The notes under the pieces were generated by a model. It was given only the letters and a program-made list of their open reading frames with translations. It made no database searches and was not told the DNA's origin. Positions 31,868 through 41,054 of a DNA stretch of 48,602 nt are shown in pieces. Position 1 is the stretch's first letter. Every line of letters starts with the position of its first letter. The stretch comes from an uncultured Nitrospiraceae bacterium (GTDB lineage Bacteria > Nitrospirota > Thermodesulfovibrionia > Thermodesulfovibrionales > Dissulfurispiraceae), in NCBI GenBank assembly GCA_903822005.1, contig CAIJNL010000042.1, forward strand, positions 1-48,602, given 5' to 3'. The position numbers were made by a program, and so were the translations under genes.

Positions 31868-33274
31868 TTAATGCCCGAGCTTGCTTACAGCTTCAGGGCT
31901 GATCGCAGCGTCAAATTGTTCGGCAGTCATCCATTTGTTTGTGGTCACGATCTCTCGCAGAGTCTTTCCCTCTGCCGCAGCCAGTTTCAGGGCCTCGCAG
32001 GCTTTTTCGTATCCGATGACGGGCAGCAGAGCGGTCGCGGTTGCGGTCGATGTCTCGATATGCATGGCGCAGCGTTTCTCATCCGCCTCGATCCCATTTA
32101 TGCAGAACTCGCGGAAGATGCGGCAGCTCCGCTCCATCAGCTCAAGGCCCTCAAGCATGCAGACCGCAATCAGCGGCATAAAGGGATTCAATTCGAGTGT
32201 GCCAGAAGCGCAGGCCAGCGAGAGCGTGGATTCGTAACCGTAGACCATCATGGCTGCCTGGCCTACTGCCTCTGGTATAACAGGATTCACCTTGCCCGGC
32301 ATGATCGAAGACCCCTGTTGGCGCGCTGGCAGTCTGATCTCTCCAAGTCCTGCGTCAGGCCCGGATGAGAGGAGACGGATATCATTGCTCACCTTCCAGA
32401 GCGATGCTGCCAAAGCCTTGACCATTCCCATGACCTCTACAAAGACATCCGCATTCTGGGTCGCCTCAACAAGATTTTCTGCGCGGGCAAATCCAATACC
32501 TGTAAGTTCGCGCAGCTTTTCGACTGCACGGAAGATATATTCACGTTCAGCCGCAAGCCCCGTGCCTACCGCCGTGCCGCCAAGATTAACTACACGCAGC
32601 CGCTCCTCGCACTTGAAGAGACGCCAGCGGTCGCGGTTGAATGCCTCCGCATACGCAGACATCTCACGGCCGAGGGTGATCAGCACAGCATCCTGCATCT
32701 CGGTGCGTCCCACTTTTACCACATGGGCCATGCGCTTTTCAGCGGACTGGAACGATTCCTGCAGCTTCACTACCTCTTCTTCGAGCCGGCGTATCCCGCG
32801 GATGGCAGCAAGGCGCAGTGCGGTCGGGTAGGTGTCGTTTGTGGACTGGTTCAGGTTCAGGTCATTTATCGGAGAGACAGTGTCGTAGCTGCCGTGCGGC
32901 TCGCCGAGAATTTCGAGCGCGCGGTTTGCGAGCACTTCGTTCACATTCATATTGGTGCTTGTGCCTGCACCGCCCTGGAGCTGGTCAACAATGACATGCT
33001 GGTCCATCAGGCCTTCGGACATCTCGCGGCAGGCCTTTATTATGGCAGCCGCTTTTTCAGGAGATTCCTTCCATGCGCCGAGGTCCGCGTTGGTCGACGT
33101 GCTCGCCCATTTGACCGTGCCGTATGCCCTGATGAGTGAAGCAGGCACAGGCCTGCCTGTGAGCGGGAAGTTCTCGACTGCACGCAGGGTATGGATGCCA
33201 TGCAGCGCAGCGGAGGGCAGTTCACGTTCGCCGAGAAAGTCATGCTCTTTCCTTGTTGATGTCTTGTCAGCCAT
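31868..33274 (-). CDS. aspA: Aspartate ammonia-lyase, in the hyd maturation operon
   Basis: 468 residues of the fumarase/aspartase superfamily. The signature GSSIMPGKVNP (about 322-332), GGAGTSTNMNVNEVLANRA and NQSTNDTYPTALR are present. It converts aspartate to fumarate and ammonia. It lies between hydG (23-nt gap) and hydF (41-nt gap), so it is co-transcribed with the maturases. One inferred role is supplying ammonia for the azadithiolate nitrogen; another is simple aspartate/fumarate metabolism. The fumarase-versus-aspartase choice rests on overall similarity and is reasonably safe. Confidence 0.85.
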   Translation of the reverse strand: MADKTSTRKEHDFLGERELPSAALHGIHTLRAVENFPLTGRPVPASLIRAYGTVKWASTSTNADLGAWKESPEKAAAIIKACREMSEGLMDQHVIVDQLQGGAGTSTNMNVNEVLANRALEILGEPHGSYDTVSPINDLNLNQSTNDTYPTALRLAAIRGIRRLEEEVVKLQESFQSAEKRMAHVVKVGRTEMQDAVLITLGREMSAYAEAFNRDRWRLFKCEERLRVVNLGGTAVGTGLAAEREYIFRAVEKLRELTGIGFARAENLVEATQNADVFVEVMGMVKALAASLWKVSNDIRLLSSGPDAGLGEIRLPARQQGSSIMPGKVNPVIPEAVGQAAMMVYGYESTLSLACASGTLELNPFMPLIAVCMLEGLELMERSCRIFREFCINGIEADEKRCAMHIETSTATATALLPVIGYEKACEALKLAAAEGKTLREIVTTNKWMTAEQFDAAISPEAVSKLGH

Positions 33275-33297
33275 GGCTTCTTATATTCTAACCTCTG

Positions 33298-34704
33298 CTA
33301 TATGCAAACGTTGCGTCTGCCTTCTTTAACCTGCCTGATAAGGTCAGCAGTAAATTCCCTGTGCGAGCTGTCCATGCCCGAGAGGAGTTCTTCGACAAGT
33401 TTGCTGCCGGCAGCCTGCGTCTCGGGCGACGCGTAGTCCAACAGGTATTCCATAAACGTTGATATGGCGTTCGGGTTGCAATGCTCCTTGATATCGCCCG
33501 GTTTGGCAAGGTCCATGAAATCCTGGCCTGTGCGGCCCATGCGATAGCAGGCAGTGCAGAAGCTAGGTATAAAACCCATAGCGGCAAGGTCACGCACGAC
33601 CTCGTCCAGGCTGCGATGATCGCCGAGACAGAACTGGGCATTGGTATGGTCTTTTGATTCGTATCCGCCGGGGTCAGTGCGGCTGCCCGCAGAGATCTGG
33701 CTGATGCCGAGCTGGAGACAGTCGCGCCGTATTTCGGCATTTTCGCGCGTCGAAAGTATCATGCCTGTGTAAGGCACGGCAAGCCTGATAATGGCAATGA
33801 TCTTTTTGAAGTCCGCGTCGCTGACCGCATGGGGCGGCCTCATGGAAAGGTCGCTCCCAAGTGCGGGTTCGATGCGCGGTACGCTGATGGTGTGAGGCCC
33901 GCAGCCGAAACGGTCTTCCAGGTGTTTTGCATGCTGCATGATCGCGAGCAGCTCAAAACGCCAGTCCGCAAGCCCGAAAAGCACGCCCAGCCCGACATCG
34001 TCGATGCCTGCCTCCATTGCCCGGTCCATGCAGCCAAGCCGCCATTCGAAATCTTTCTTCTTTCCTGCCATGTGCACCTGCTCATAAGTGGGCCGGTGAT
34101 AAGTTTCCTGAAAGGTGATATAGGTGCCGATCTCGGCAGCCTTGAGGCGCCTGAAATCCTCTACCGAGAGGGGCGCTATCTCAACATTGATCCGCCTGAT
34201 CTCTCCGGGGCCCTCTTTAGTTTCATAAACAGTCCTGATGGCATTCAGGAAGTAATCGAACCCTTCGGCGGGATAGGCCTCTCCGAGCAGCATGACAATT
34301 CGCTTCTGGCCTGTGCGGATCATGGAGCGGGTCTCGGCCGCGATCTCATCGTACGAAAGAGTGCGGCGGACAAGGTCCATATTGGAGGCACGGAAGGCGC
34401 AGTAGAGACATTCGTTCTTGCAGACATTCGAGATATAGAGAGGCGCAAAGAGGACGATGCGTTTGCCGTAGATCTCTTCCTTTACCTCTTTGGCAGTATG
34501 AAAGAGTTCATCGAGAAGTGCGGGTTCTTCGACACGGATCAAAACCGCTACTTCCTCAGGCGTAAGCCCATGGAACATGCGCGCCTTTGCGAGTATTTCC
34601 TTAACACGACCGGGATCGGGCTTTGCATCCTGCAGTAGTGACTCGATACTGAGAGGTTCGAGCCAGGAGACATCATCTTTGATGCCCTGTTCCAAAGTAC
34701 TCAT
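33298..34704 (-). CDS. hydG: [FeFe]-hydrogenase maturase HydG (radical SAM tyrosine lyase)
   Basis: 468 residues, normal HydG length. Radical SAM cluster C95-x3-C99-x2-C102 (CKNECLYCAF) and the C-terminal auxiliary-cluster motif C382-x2-C385-x22-C408 are both complete. HydG cleaves tyrosine to p-cresol, CO and cyanide and forms the Fe(CO)2(CN) synthon. ThiH, its relative, lacks the C-terminal C-x2-C-x22-C motif. First gene of the minus-strand operon; AAAAGGAT upstream of the ATG is the ribosome site. Confidence 0.95.
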   Translation of the reverse strand: MSTLEQGIKDDVSWLEPLSIESLLQDAKPDPGRVKEILAKARMFHGLTPEEVAVLIRVEEPALLDELFHTAKEVKEEIYGKRIVLFAPLYISNVCKNECLYCAFRASNMDLVRRTLSYDEIAAETRSMIRTGQKRIVMLLGEAYPAEGFDYFLNAIRTVYETKEGPGEIRRINVEIAPLSVEDFRRLKAAEIGTYITFQETYHRPTYEQVHMAGKKKDFEWRLGCMDRAMEAGIDDVGLGVLFGLADWRFELLAIMQHAKHLEDRFGCGPHTISVPRIEPALGSDLSMRPPHAVSDADFKKIIAIIRLAVPYTGMILSTRENAEIRRDCLQLGISQISAGSRTDPGGYESKDHTNAQFCLGDHRSLDEVVRDLAAMGFIPSFCTACYRMGRTGQDFMDLAKPGDIKEHCNPNAISTFMEYLLDYASPETQAAGSKLVEELLSGMDSSHREFTADLIRQVKEGRRNVCI

Positions 34705-34731
34705 GACAATTGTATCCTTTTCGGGGCAGCC

Positions 34732-34746
34732 GCATAAAAAATGCCG
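34732..34746 (-). promoter_or_regulatory. Possible sigma-54 element for the hydG operon
   Basis: On the minus strand CGGCATTTTTTATGC has GG and GC exactly ten bases apart, with one mismatch in each half of the consensus. It would start transcription near 34720, leaving only about 16 nt to the hydG ATG, just enough for the ribosome site. Confidence 0.3.
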
Positions 34747-34995
34747 CAGCCGGTTTTGAATATCGGTAAATTCGCTATTCTACCTTCTAGTATCCTTATT
34801 AATATGTTATTCCCCAAAGTGGTGACCTGTCAATTTATCGGGTCACTCTATTGTGAGGGCGGTCAACATGTCCGAACATGTCTGATAGGCACGCATGCAA
34901 AGACATTTGGTATACTCAAAAGAACCTGCATTGGGCCTGCGCCGCTCACGGCCCCAGGTTTTAATCTGTCCGTATATCCGTGTCTGATGTGACAT

Positions 34996-35009
34996 ATGTG
35001 GCGCCACAT
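34996..35009. promoter_or_regulatory. 14-bp perfect palindrome, candidate activator site
   Basis: ATGTGGCGCCACAT lies about 150 bp upstream of the predicted start of the sigma-54 promoter at 35134, a usual distance for an enhancer site. A related ATGGTGGCATGTTGTGTCAT stretch follows at 35019-35038. Confidence 0.45.
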
Positions 35010-35133
35010 TAATGTGCGATGGTGGCATGTTGTGTCATATACAATTTAATGCTATTTGTATACGTCTTCGCTGTAGCCCGCATATATATTTGATTTATCA
35101 GGGAAATAATTAATGCCGGGATGGTTCAGGCCT

Positions 35134-35150
35134 TTGGCATATTTATTGCC
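35134..35150 (+). promoter_or_regulatory. Sigma-54 (-24/-12) promoter for the Stn-like operon
   Basis: TTGGCATATTTATTGCC keeps both invariant dinucleotides (GG 35136-35137, GC 35148-35149) ten bases apart. The predicted start near 35161 leaves a leader of about 60 nt to the first GTG. Confidence 0.7.
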
Positions 35151-35219
35151 AATTATAATAGGTATTTCTTGTCATTATTATGTTTAGCGCCGATCAACTG
35201 CCAATACAGGAGGAATTAA

Positions 35220-35708
35220 GTGAGCAAGCGAGCAGCTATTAAGTATAAGTATGTCAGTCCCGAGGTCGTCGCAAAGGGGGCTGGCAAGAGCGATGTTATA
35301 CCGCTCCTGCAGAAGGTCCAGGTAGCTAACGGATTCGTTCCGGAAGAGGCTATCCATGAAATAAGCGGGCTGACCGGAGCGGCTGAGAGCGATATCTTCA
35401 GCGTAGTGACCTTTTACAAACAGTTCAGGCTGAAAGCCCCTGGAAAGTACCTCATTAAGGTATGCGACGGCACGGCCTGTCACGTTAATGATTCGATGCT
35501 GCTCCTCGATGTAATCAGGGACGACCTGAAACTGGATGATGTTACAGACACTACGGACGACGGCCTGTTTACGGTTGAGACAGTCGCATGCCTGGGATGC
35601 TGCAGTATCGGGCCTGTCCTCTTTCTGAATGATGACGTTCACGGGAAGCTGACTGCCCAGAGCGTACGCAAGTTGTTGAAGGAATATCAGCGCAAGGCGC
35701 GGAATTGA
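35220..35708 (+). CDS. NuoE-like thioredoxin-fold [2Fe-2S] subunit (StnA/HndA type)
   Basis: 162 residues, GTG start behind a perfect AGGAGGAAT. The cluster ligands C82-x4-C87 and C124-x3-C128 are complete. Proteins of this type pass electrons between a NuoF-like flavoprotein and partners in complex I, bifurcating hydrogenases and Stn. VVTFYKQFRLKAPGKYLIKVCDGTAC is a diagnostic region (split here: VVTFYKQF, CDGTACHVN). First gene of a three- or four-gene operon; 13 bp before the NuoF-like gene. Confidence 0.92.
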   Translation: MSKRAAIKYKYVSPEVVAKGAGKSDVIPLLQKVQVANGFVPEEAIHEISGLTGAAESDIFSVVTFYKQFRLKAPGKYLIKVCDGTACHVNDSMLLLDVIRDDLKLDDVTDTTDDGLFTVETVACLGCCSIGPVLFLNDDVHGKLTAQSVRKLLKEYQRKARN

Positions 35709-35721
35709 TGCGAGGTAAACT

Positions 35722-37491
35722 GTGATAAATATAACTGTTGGAATGGCCACATGCGGCGTCTCGGCAGGCGCTGAAAAGATCCTCGATACATTAAAGGGCG
35801 TAGCAAAAGGCATCCCGGCTTCTGATGTTGCGGTAGCGGCCACAGGCTGCATAGGCATGTGCTATCGCGAGCCGCTTGTTGAGGTCAGCGACGGAAAGTC
35901 GACTTTCCTGTATGCCGATGTTACGGAAGAAAAGGCAAAGAAGATATTTGAGAGCCATGTAAAAGATAAAAAGTCCGTGGACGAGTGGGTCATCATAAAG
36001 AACCACAGCGAAGGCCCTGAATTCGGCTACCTCGGAAAACAGGTAAAGATAGTGCTCAGGAACTGCGGGGTCATCGACCCTGATTCCCTTGATGAATACC
36101 TGGGCAAAGACGGGTACAAGGCGATCAAGAAAATACTGGCAGGGGTCACCCCTGAACAGGTCGTTGAACAGATGATCGCTTCCGGACTGCGCGGCAGGGG
36201 CGGCGGCGGGTTTTCGACCGGCATGAAATGGAAATTCGCGAGCATGTCGAAGGGACCAAAGAAGTATGTAATCTGTAATGCGGACGAGGGAGACCCCGGC
36301 GCTTTTATGGACAGGAGCGTGCTCGAAGGCGATCCCCACTCTGTGATTGAAGGCATGATGATCTGCGGATATGCCATCGGCGCTTCCGAGGGATATATAT
36401 ACTGCAGGGCTGAATACCCGATGGCAGTTAAAAGGCTGCAGCGGTCCATAGCTGTCCTCGAGGAAAAGGGCATGCTCGGCGACAATATCTTTGGCAGCAA
36501 ATTTTCTTTCAGGCTGAAGGTGAAAGAGGGCGCCGGCGCTTTTGTATGCGGCGAAGAGACAGCGCTTATATCGTCCATCGAAGGGAAACGCGGCACGCCA
36601 AAGGTGCGCCCCCCGTACCCGGCTGCAAAGGGCCTTTTCGGAAAGCCGACAAACATAAATAATGTCGAGACCTTTGCGAACGTGCCCTGGATAATCCTGA
36701 ACGGGCCGGAGAAGTACGCGGCCTACGGGACCGAAAAGAGCAAAGGCACAAAGGTCTTCGCGATTGCAGGCAAGGCAAGCAAGGCCGGCCTGGTAGAGGT
36801 GCCGATGGGCATCAGCATAAATGAGATCGTCAATGAGATCTGCGGCGGTATCAGGGGCGGCAAGAAGTTCAAAGGGGTGCAGATGGGAGGCCCCTCGGGC
36901 GGATGCATACCGGCGTCGCTCGCCGATACGAAGATCGATTATGAAGAGATCACGAAGCTAGGGGCCATAATGGGTTCAGGCGGCATGATCGTTGTGGATG
37001 AAGATACCTGCATGGTCGAACTGGCCCGTTTCTTTCTCGCGTTCACGCAGAACGAGTCCTGCGGCAAATGCACCTCCTGCAGGATCGGCACACTGAGGAT
37101 GCTCGAGATACTGGAGCGGATAGTGGCAGGCAAAGGAACGGAAGAAGACATCCCGATGCTTCAGGAACTTGCGCAGTATATCGGCAAGGCCTCTTCCTGC
37201 GGGCTTGGAACGACCGCTCCCAACCCGGTGCTCACCACCCTGAAATATTTCAAGGATGAATACCTGGCCCATATCAGGGACCATGTATGTCCGGCCCATT
37301 CCTGCGCGGCCCTTGTGAAATTCATCATCAATCCCGAAACCTGCACGGGCTGCACGCTCTGCGCGCGGGATTGTCCGACAAAGGCCATCAGCGGGGAGCG
37401 GAAGCAGCCGCATGTGGTCAATGAGAGCCTCTGCGTCAAGTGCGGAAAGTGTTTCACTGTCTGCAACTTCGGCGCAATTTATAAGGATTAG
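35722..37491 (+). CDS. NuoF-like NADH-oxidising flavoprotein with ferredoxin domain (StnB/HndC type)
   Basis: 589 residues. N-terminal thioredoxin-like [2Fe-2S] part (about 1-90; C11, C43, C47), NuoF domain with the FMN/NADH loops GRGGGGFSTGMKW (158-170) and AGAFVCGEETAL (271-282), an SLBB segment, the [4Fe-4S] motif C447-x2-C450-x2-C453 plus C493, and a C-terminal 2[4Fe-4S] ferredoxin (C541-C581). This layout is that of HydB/HndC/StnB subunits of electron-bifurcating complexes, not of plain NuoF. GTG start with GAGG upstream. It is the NAD(H) site of the complex. Confidence 0.93.
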   Translation: MINITVGMATCGVSAGAEKILDTLKGVAKGIPASDVAVAATGCIGMCYREPLVEVSDGKSTFLYADVTEEKAKKIFESHVKDKKSVDEWVIIKNHSEGPEFGYLGKQVKIVLRNCGVIDPDSLDEYLGKDGYKAIKKILAGVTPEQVVEQMIASGLRGRGGGGFSTGMKWKFASMSKGPKKYVICNADEGDPGAFMDRSVLEGDPHSVIEGMMICGYAIGASEGYIYCRAEYPMAVKRLQRSIAVLEEKGMLGDNIFGSKFSFRLKVKEGAGAFVCGEETALISSIEGKRGTPKVRPPYPAAKGLFGKPTNINNVETFANVPWIILNGPEKYAAYGTEKSKGTKVFAIAGKASKAGLVEVPMGISINEIVNEICGGIRGGKKFKGVQMGGPSGGCIPASLADTKIDYEEITKLGAIMGSGGMIVVDEDTCMVELARFFLAFTQNESCGKCTSCRIGTLRMLEILERIVAGKGTEEDIPMLQELAQYIGKASSCGLGTTAPNPVLTTLKYFKDEYLAHIRDHVCPAHSCAALVKFIINPETCTGCTLCARDCPTKAISGERKQPHVVNESLCVKCGKCFTVCNFGAIYKD

Positions 37492-37502
37492 GGGTAGATA
37501 TC

Positions 37503-40500
37503 ATGGCAAATACCATAAACATAAAAATCAACGGAAAAGATATAACGGCGGAAGCCGGCAAGACCATACTGCAGGCAGCGCGGGACAACGGCTTTGATAT
37601 ACCCGCCATGTGCTATGAGCCGCGGCTCGACCCGCACCGCTCATGTCTCGTATGTTCAGTCGAAGAAATGAAGTCAAAAAAAGTATTGATATCCTGCGCG
37701 GTGCCGGTTGCCGAAGGCATGGAGATCGAGACCGACAGCCCGCCTGCTGTCGCGGCAAGGAAGGCCGCGCTTGAACTTCTTCTTTCGAACCACTATGCCG
37801 ACTGCAAAGGGCCATGCAACGTTAAATGTCCTGCCTCAGTGGACATCCAGGGATATCTTGCGCTGGCAGGCATGGGCAAATACAGGGAGGCGCTCGAACT
37901 CGTCAGGGAGACCAACCCCATGCCGCTTATGTGCGGCAGGGTATGCGTGAAATATTGCGAGTCGGACTGCCGTAGAAATTATACGGACACTCCTGCGGCG
38001 CTGAATTTTGTAAAGAGATATGTTGCTGATCTCGAATATGACAATCTTGAAAAGCCCGCGCCCATGAAGAAGAACGGGAAGAGGGTCGCGGTTGTGGGCG
38101 GAGGCCCCTCAGGACTTACATGCGCCTATTTCCTCGCGAAGAAGGGCTATTCAATCACGATCTTCGAGGCCCAGCCAAAGCTTGGCGGCATGGTCCGCTA
38201 CGGCATCCCTGAATACCGCCTTCCCGAGAAGGTGCTCGACAAAGAGGTCAATTTTATCCTTTCGCACGGCATCGATGTAGAGACCGGGATGAAGCTCGGA
38301 AAAGACTTCACGCTCGATGATCTGAAGGCAAAGGGATATGATGCTATCTATCTCGCGATGGGCTCATGGATCGGCAAACCGATGGGCATAGCCGGAGAGG
38401 ACTCTCCTCATGTTCAGACAGGCATCAGGTATCTAGAAGATGTGAAGAAATCCGGGACGTTTCCAAAGTTGAGCGGTACCGTAGCTGTAGTCGGCGGCGG
38501 CAATACTGCCATCGACGTGGCAAGGACGGCTGTACGCTGCGGTGCAGACAAGGTGGCCCTTCTGTACCGGAGGACGCTCGACGAGATGCCCGCTGACAAT
38601 GAAGAGATACAGGACTCAATGGAAGAGGGCATCGAGTTCAAGATCCTTACTGCCCCGAAAAGTGTTGTGACCGATAATGGCAAGCTCATCGGACTGGAAT
38701 GTTTTGAAATGTATCTTGGAGAGCCTGATGCGAGCGGCAGGAGAAGGCCTTTGCAGAAGGAAAACTCGGAATTTCTCTTCAAATGCGATATGATCGTTTC
38801 GGCCATCGGGCAGGAAAGCGATCTTTCCTGTCTGGCGAACAAGGGCCTGGGAGAGATAAAAACAACGAAGTGGAAGACGATAGACTTCGATCCTGCCTCG
38901 CTGTCCACAAGCATCCCGGGTGTCTTTGCCGGGGGTGATATAGCAACCGGACCCATGGCTGCCATTGATGCAATAGGCGCGGGCAGGAAGGCCGCCAATA
39001 TCATCGATATTTATATTGCGACCGGCAAGATAATCAGCATCCATCCTGAATTCCTGAGCAGCAAGGCAGCGCTCGAAACACTGGACAAGGCGTCGTTTGC
39101 CCATATCGAGAAGACCGAACGCAGCCACAGCATGAAACTCGATCCTGCTGAAAGGATAAAGACGTTCGAGGAAGTCGATCTCGGCGTGACCCCTGAAATA
39201 GTCGCCCACGAAGCAAGCCGCTGTCTTGCATGCGGCTGTGTTACGGTGAACGACTGCGACCTCAAGGATTACTCTACTGCCACCGGGGCATCTCAGAAGG
39301 CCTATACTGGCAAGTTCAAGAAATCGGATGTGGACACTGCGCATCCGTATATCGCCCTTGATCAGAATAAATGCGTCCTCTGCGGCAGATGCGTGAGATA
39401 TTGCGGCGAACTGATAGGCATTTACGCGCTCGGCTATATCAACCGCGGTAATTCCACACTGGTTAAACCGTCGATGGACAAGCCGCTGGCCGACACGCCC
39501 TGTATCGCGTGCGGCAACTGTATAGAGGTCTGCCCCACAGGGGCCATCGAATTCAATTTCCCGTTCAAGAGGCAGGCCCCCTTCAAGATCACCGCGAAGC
39601 GGTCGGTCTGTTCCGAGTGCGGTGTGGGCTGCGAAATAGATGTCAATGCAATGGACAGGGACATCTTTTATTTGACGGCCAGGCCCTATGAAAAATATGT
39701 TGAGGGAGAGCTTTGCAAGCTCGGAAGGTTCGAAAGTTCTTATCTTAAATCGGAGGGCAGGATCACCGCCTGTTCCGAATCCGGCAAGGGGACAGTCGCC
39801 CTCGAAGCTGCTGCCGGCAAGATAGCGGCAAAGCTTGGAGAAATAAAGACTAAATACGGAGATAATTCCATACTTTTCGTGGTGTCATCGTCGGCAACGA
39901 CAGAGGAAGTCTTTCTTGCTTCTTCAATAGCTGCTCATTACGGCTCTTCCCTGATCGCTTCAGCCGAGGACCTGGGCAGGGGCGAGGTTCCGGACCTGGG
40001 CATGCTGACAGGGGCCAATCTCTCTTCGGCCACGCGGGAAGATCTTGCGACTGCCGATGTGATCATTAACATCGGCGCCGGGCTGGCGGTCAACAGTCCT
40101 GTGTTTGGTTTCAATGTCAAGCGCGCAGGCAGCCGGGGCGCAAAGTTTATACAGATCGGCCGCCTTGATACCGAACTCGAAAGACATGTTTCCGTTCATC
40201 TCGACTGCAAGACCGGAGAAGAGGGCGAGGTTGTCGAGGCAGTTGCAAAGTGCATTTTTGGAAGCACTAAATTTGATGCCAAGGCAGCCGAAGTTACTGG
40301 CGGCTTTGCTGATTATAAAACTGCTGTTCTTAAGTCAGCTTATCCGCTCGACAAGGAACTCGCTGGTGAGGTTGCGGATGATCTTCTTGACAGCGCGAAG
40401 AACGTGGTCATTATCTTCAATGACACAGTGGATGGCATGAAGCTGCATGACCTTAAATCGGCGGCCAATCTGCTCGGACTGACAGGCAGGCTTAACAGGG

Positions 40501-41054
40501 CATCCAATGGCATAACCGTTGTACAGAAGGGAAGCAACAGCCAGGGATACAGGGACATCGTATTCAGCGGAGCCCTGGGGTTCTCTTCGGCGGAGAAGCT
40601 TGCGGACATCAGAAATATAATTAAAAAAGGCGGGATAAAGGCGGTGGTGTCCCTGAACGGCGATCAGGCAATCTCTGATCTGCTGCCAAAGAAGGCTGAA
40701 TTTATAGCTGCTCTTTCGGTTTTCGAAAATTCTTTGACTGCGGCTGCCGCGGTGGTGATACCCTTTTCGCCCAATATTGAAGCCGAAGGTTCAGTCGTCT
40801 CTTTTGACGGCAGGGTCGTGAAATTCAAAAAGGCCTTCGATCCGCTGCCCGGCTTCACGACTTTTGAAGCGCTGAATATTATATTCAGGCATGCTGCCGG
40901 CAAATCATACAGTATCGATTATGTGAGAGAGCTTATTGCCGCTAAACTGCCGCGTTACAGAAGGCTCGCGGACGGCTCTGTCGATTCTTTTTCCCTTGTC
41001 GATGCGATCGCGGACAAGAGTCTTTCAGATATGAAGCAGAAGTATTATGTTTGA
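37503..41054 (+). CDS. 2Fe-2S / GltD-like flavoprotein / NuoG-like fusion (StnC type)
   Basis: 1183 residues. Order: [2Fe-2S] ferredoxin (C37, C48, C51, C65); GltD/NfnB-like part (about 95-510) with [4Fe-4S] cysteines (C101, C105, C109; C144, C148, C152, C156), FAD motif VVGGGPSG (197-204) and NAD(P) motif VVGGGNTAIDVAR (329-341); further [4Fe-4S] sets (C574-C585, C624-C634, C667-C677); then a molybdopterin-oxidoreductase-like domain with C703-x2-C706-x3-C710 and C738, running to the end. The last domain looks NuoG-like, without an obvious Mo-ligating Cys. The fusion beside NuoE- and NuoF-like genes matches the Sporomusa-type Nfn (NADH/ferredoxin:NADP oxidoreductase), so NADPH would react at the GltD part. 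Confidence 0.88.
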   Translation: MANTINIKINGKDITAEAGKTILQAARDNGFDIPAMCYEPRLDPHRSCLVCSVEEMKSKKVLISCAVPVAEGMEIETDSPPAVAARKAALELLLSNHYADCKGPCNVKCPASVDIQGYLALAGMGKYREALELVRETNPMPLMCGRVCVKYCESDCRRNYTDTPAALNFVKRYVADLEYDNLEKPAPMKKNGKRVAVVGGGPSGLTCAYFLAKKGYSITIFEAQPKLGGMVRYGIPEYRLPEKVLDKEVNFILSHGIDVETGMKLGKDFTLDDLKAKGYDAIYLAMGSWIGKPMGIAGEDSPHVQTGIRYLEDVKKSGTFPKLSGTVAVVGGGNTAIDVARTAVRCGADKVALLYRRTLDEMPADNEEIQDSMEEGIEFKILTAPKSVVTDNGKLIGLECFEMYLGEPDASGRRRPLQKENSEFLFKCDMIVSAIGQESDLSCLANKGLGEIKTTKWKTIDFDPASLSTSIPGVFAGGDIATGPMAAIDAIGAGRKAANIIDIYIATGKIISIHPEFLSSKAALETLDKASFAHIEKTERSHSMKLDPAERIKTFEEVDLGVTPEIVAHEASRCLACGCVTVNDCDLKDYSTATGASQKAYTGKFKKSDVDTAHPYIALDQNKCVLCGRCVRYCGELIGIYALGYINRGNSTLVKPSMDKPLADTPCIACGNCIEVCPTGAIEFNFPFKRQAPFKITAKRSVCSECGVGCEIDVNAMDRDIFYLTARPYEKYVEGELCKLGRFESSYLKSEGRITACSESGKGTVALEAAAGKIAAKLGEIKTKYGDNSILFVVSSSATTEEVFLASSIAAHYGSSLIASAEDLGRGEVPDLGMLTGANLSSATREDLATADVIINIGAGLAVNSPVFGFNVKRAGSRGAKFIQIGRLDTELERHVSVHLDCKTGEEGEVVEAVAKCIFGSTKFDAKAAEVTGGFADYKTAVLKSAYPLDKELAGEVADDLLDSAKNVVIIFNDTVDGMKLHDLKSAANLLGLTGRLNRASNGITVVQKGSNSQGYRDIVFSGALGFSSAEKLADIRNIIKKGGIKAVVSLNGDQAISDLLPKKAEFIAALSVFENSLTAAAAVVIPFSPNIEAEGSVVSFDGRVVKFKKAFDPLPGFTTFEALNIIFRHAAGKSYSIDYVRELIAAKLPRYRRLADGSVDSFSLVDAIADKSLSDMKQKYYV

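Larger units (their letters stand above)
34705..35219. promoter_or_regulatory. Divergent control region between hydG and the Stn-like operon
   Basis: 515 bp without a gene. Besides the promoter candidates listed separately it contains GTGACC (34822-34827) / GGTCAC (34841-34846), a tandem AACATGTCYGA at 34865-34885 with a 10-bp period, and the 14-bp palindrome ATGTGGCGCCACAT (34996-35009). The density of dyads suggests several regulators. Confidence 0.55.

Noticed and set aside
33298-34704. ThiH (thiamine tyrosine lyase) instead of HydG
   Set aside because: The C-terminal C-x2-C-x22-C cluster motif, absent from ThiH, is complete.
35722-41054. Complex I (nuo) operon
   Set aside because: No membrane subunits are present; the C-terminal ferredoxin in the NuoF-like protein and the GltD domain in the NuoG-like one are those of soluble bifurcating complexes.
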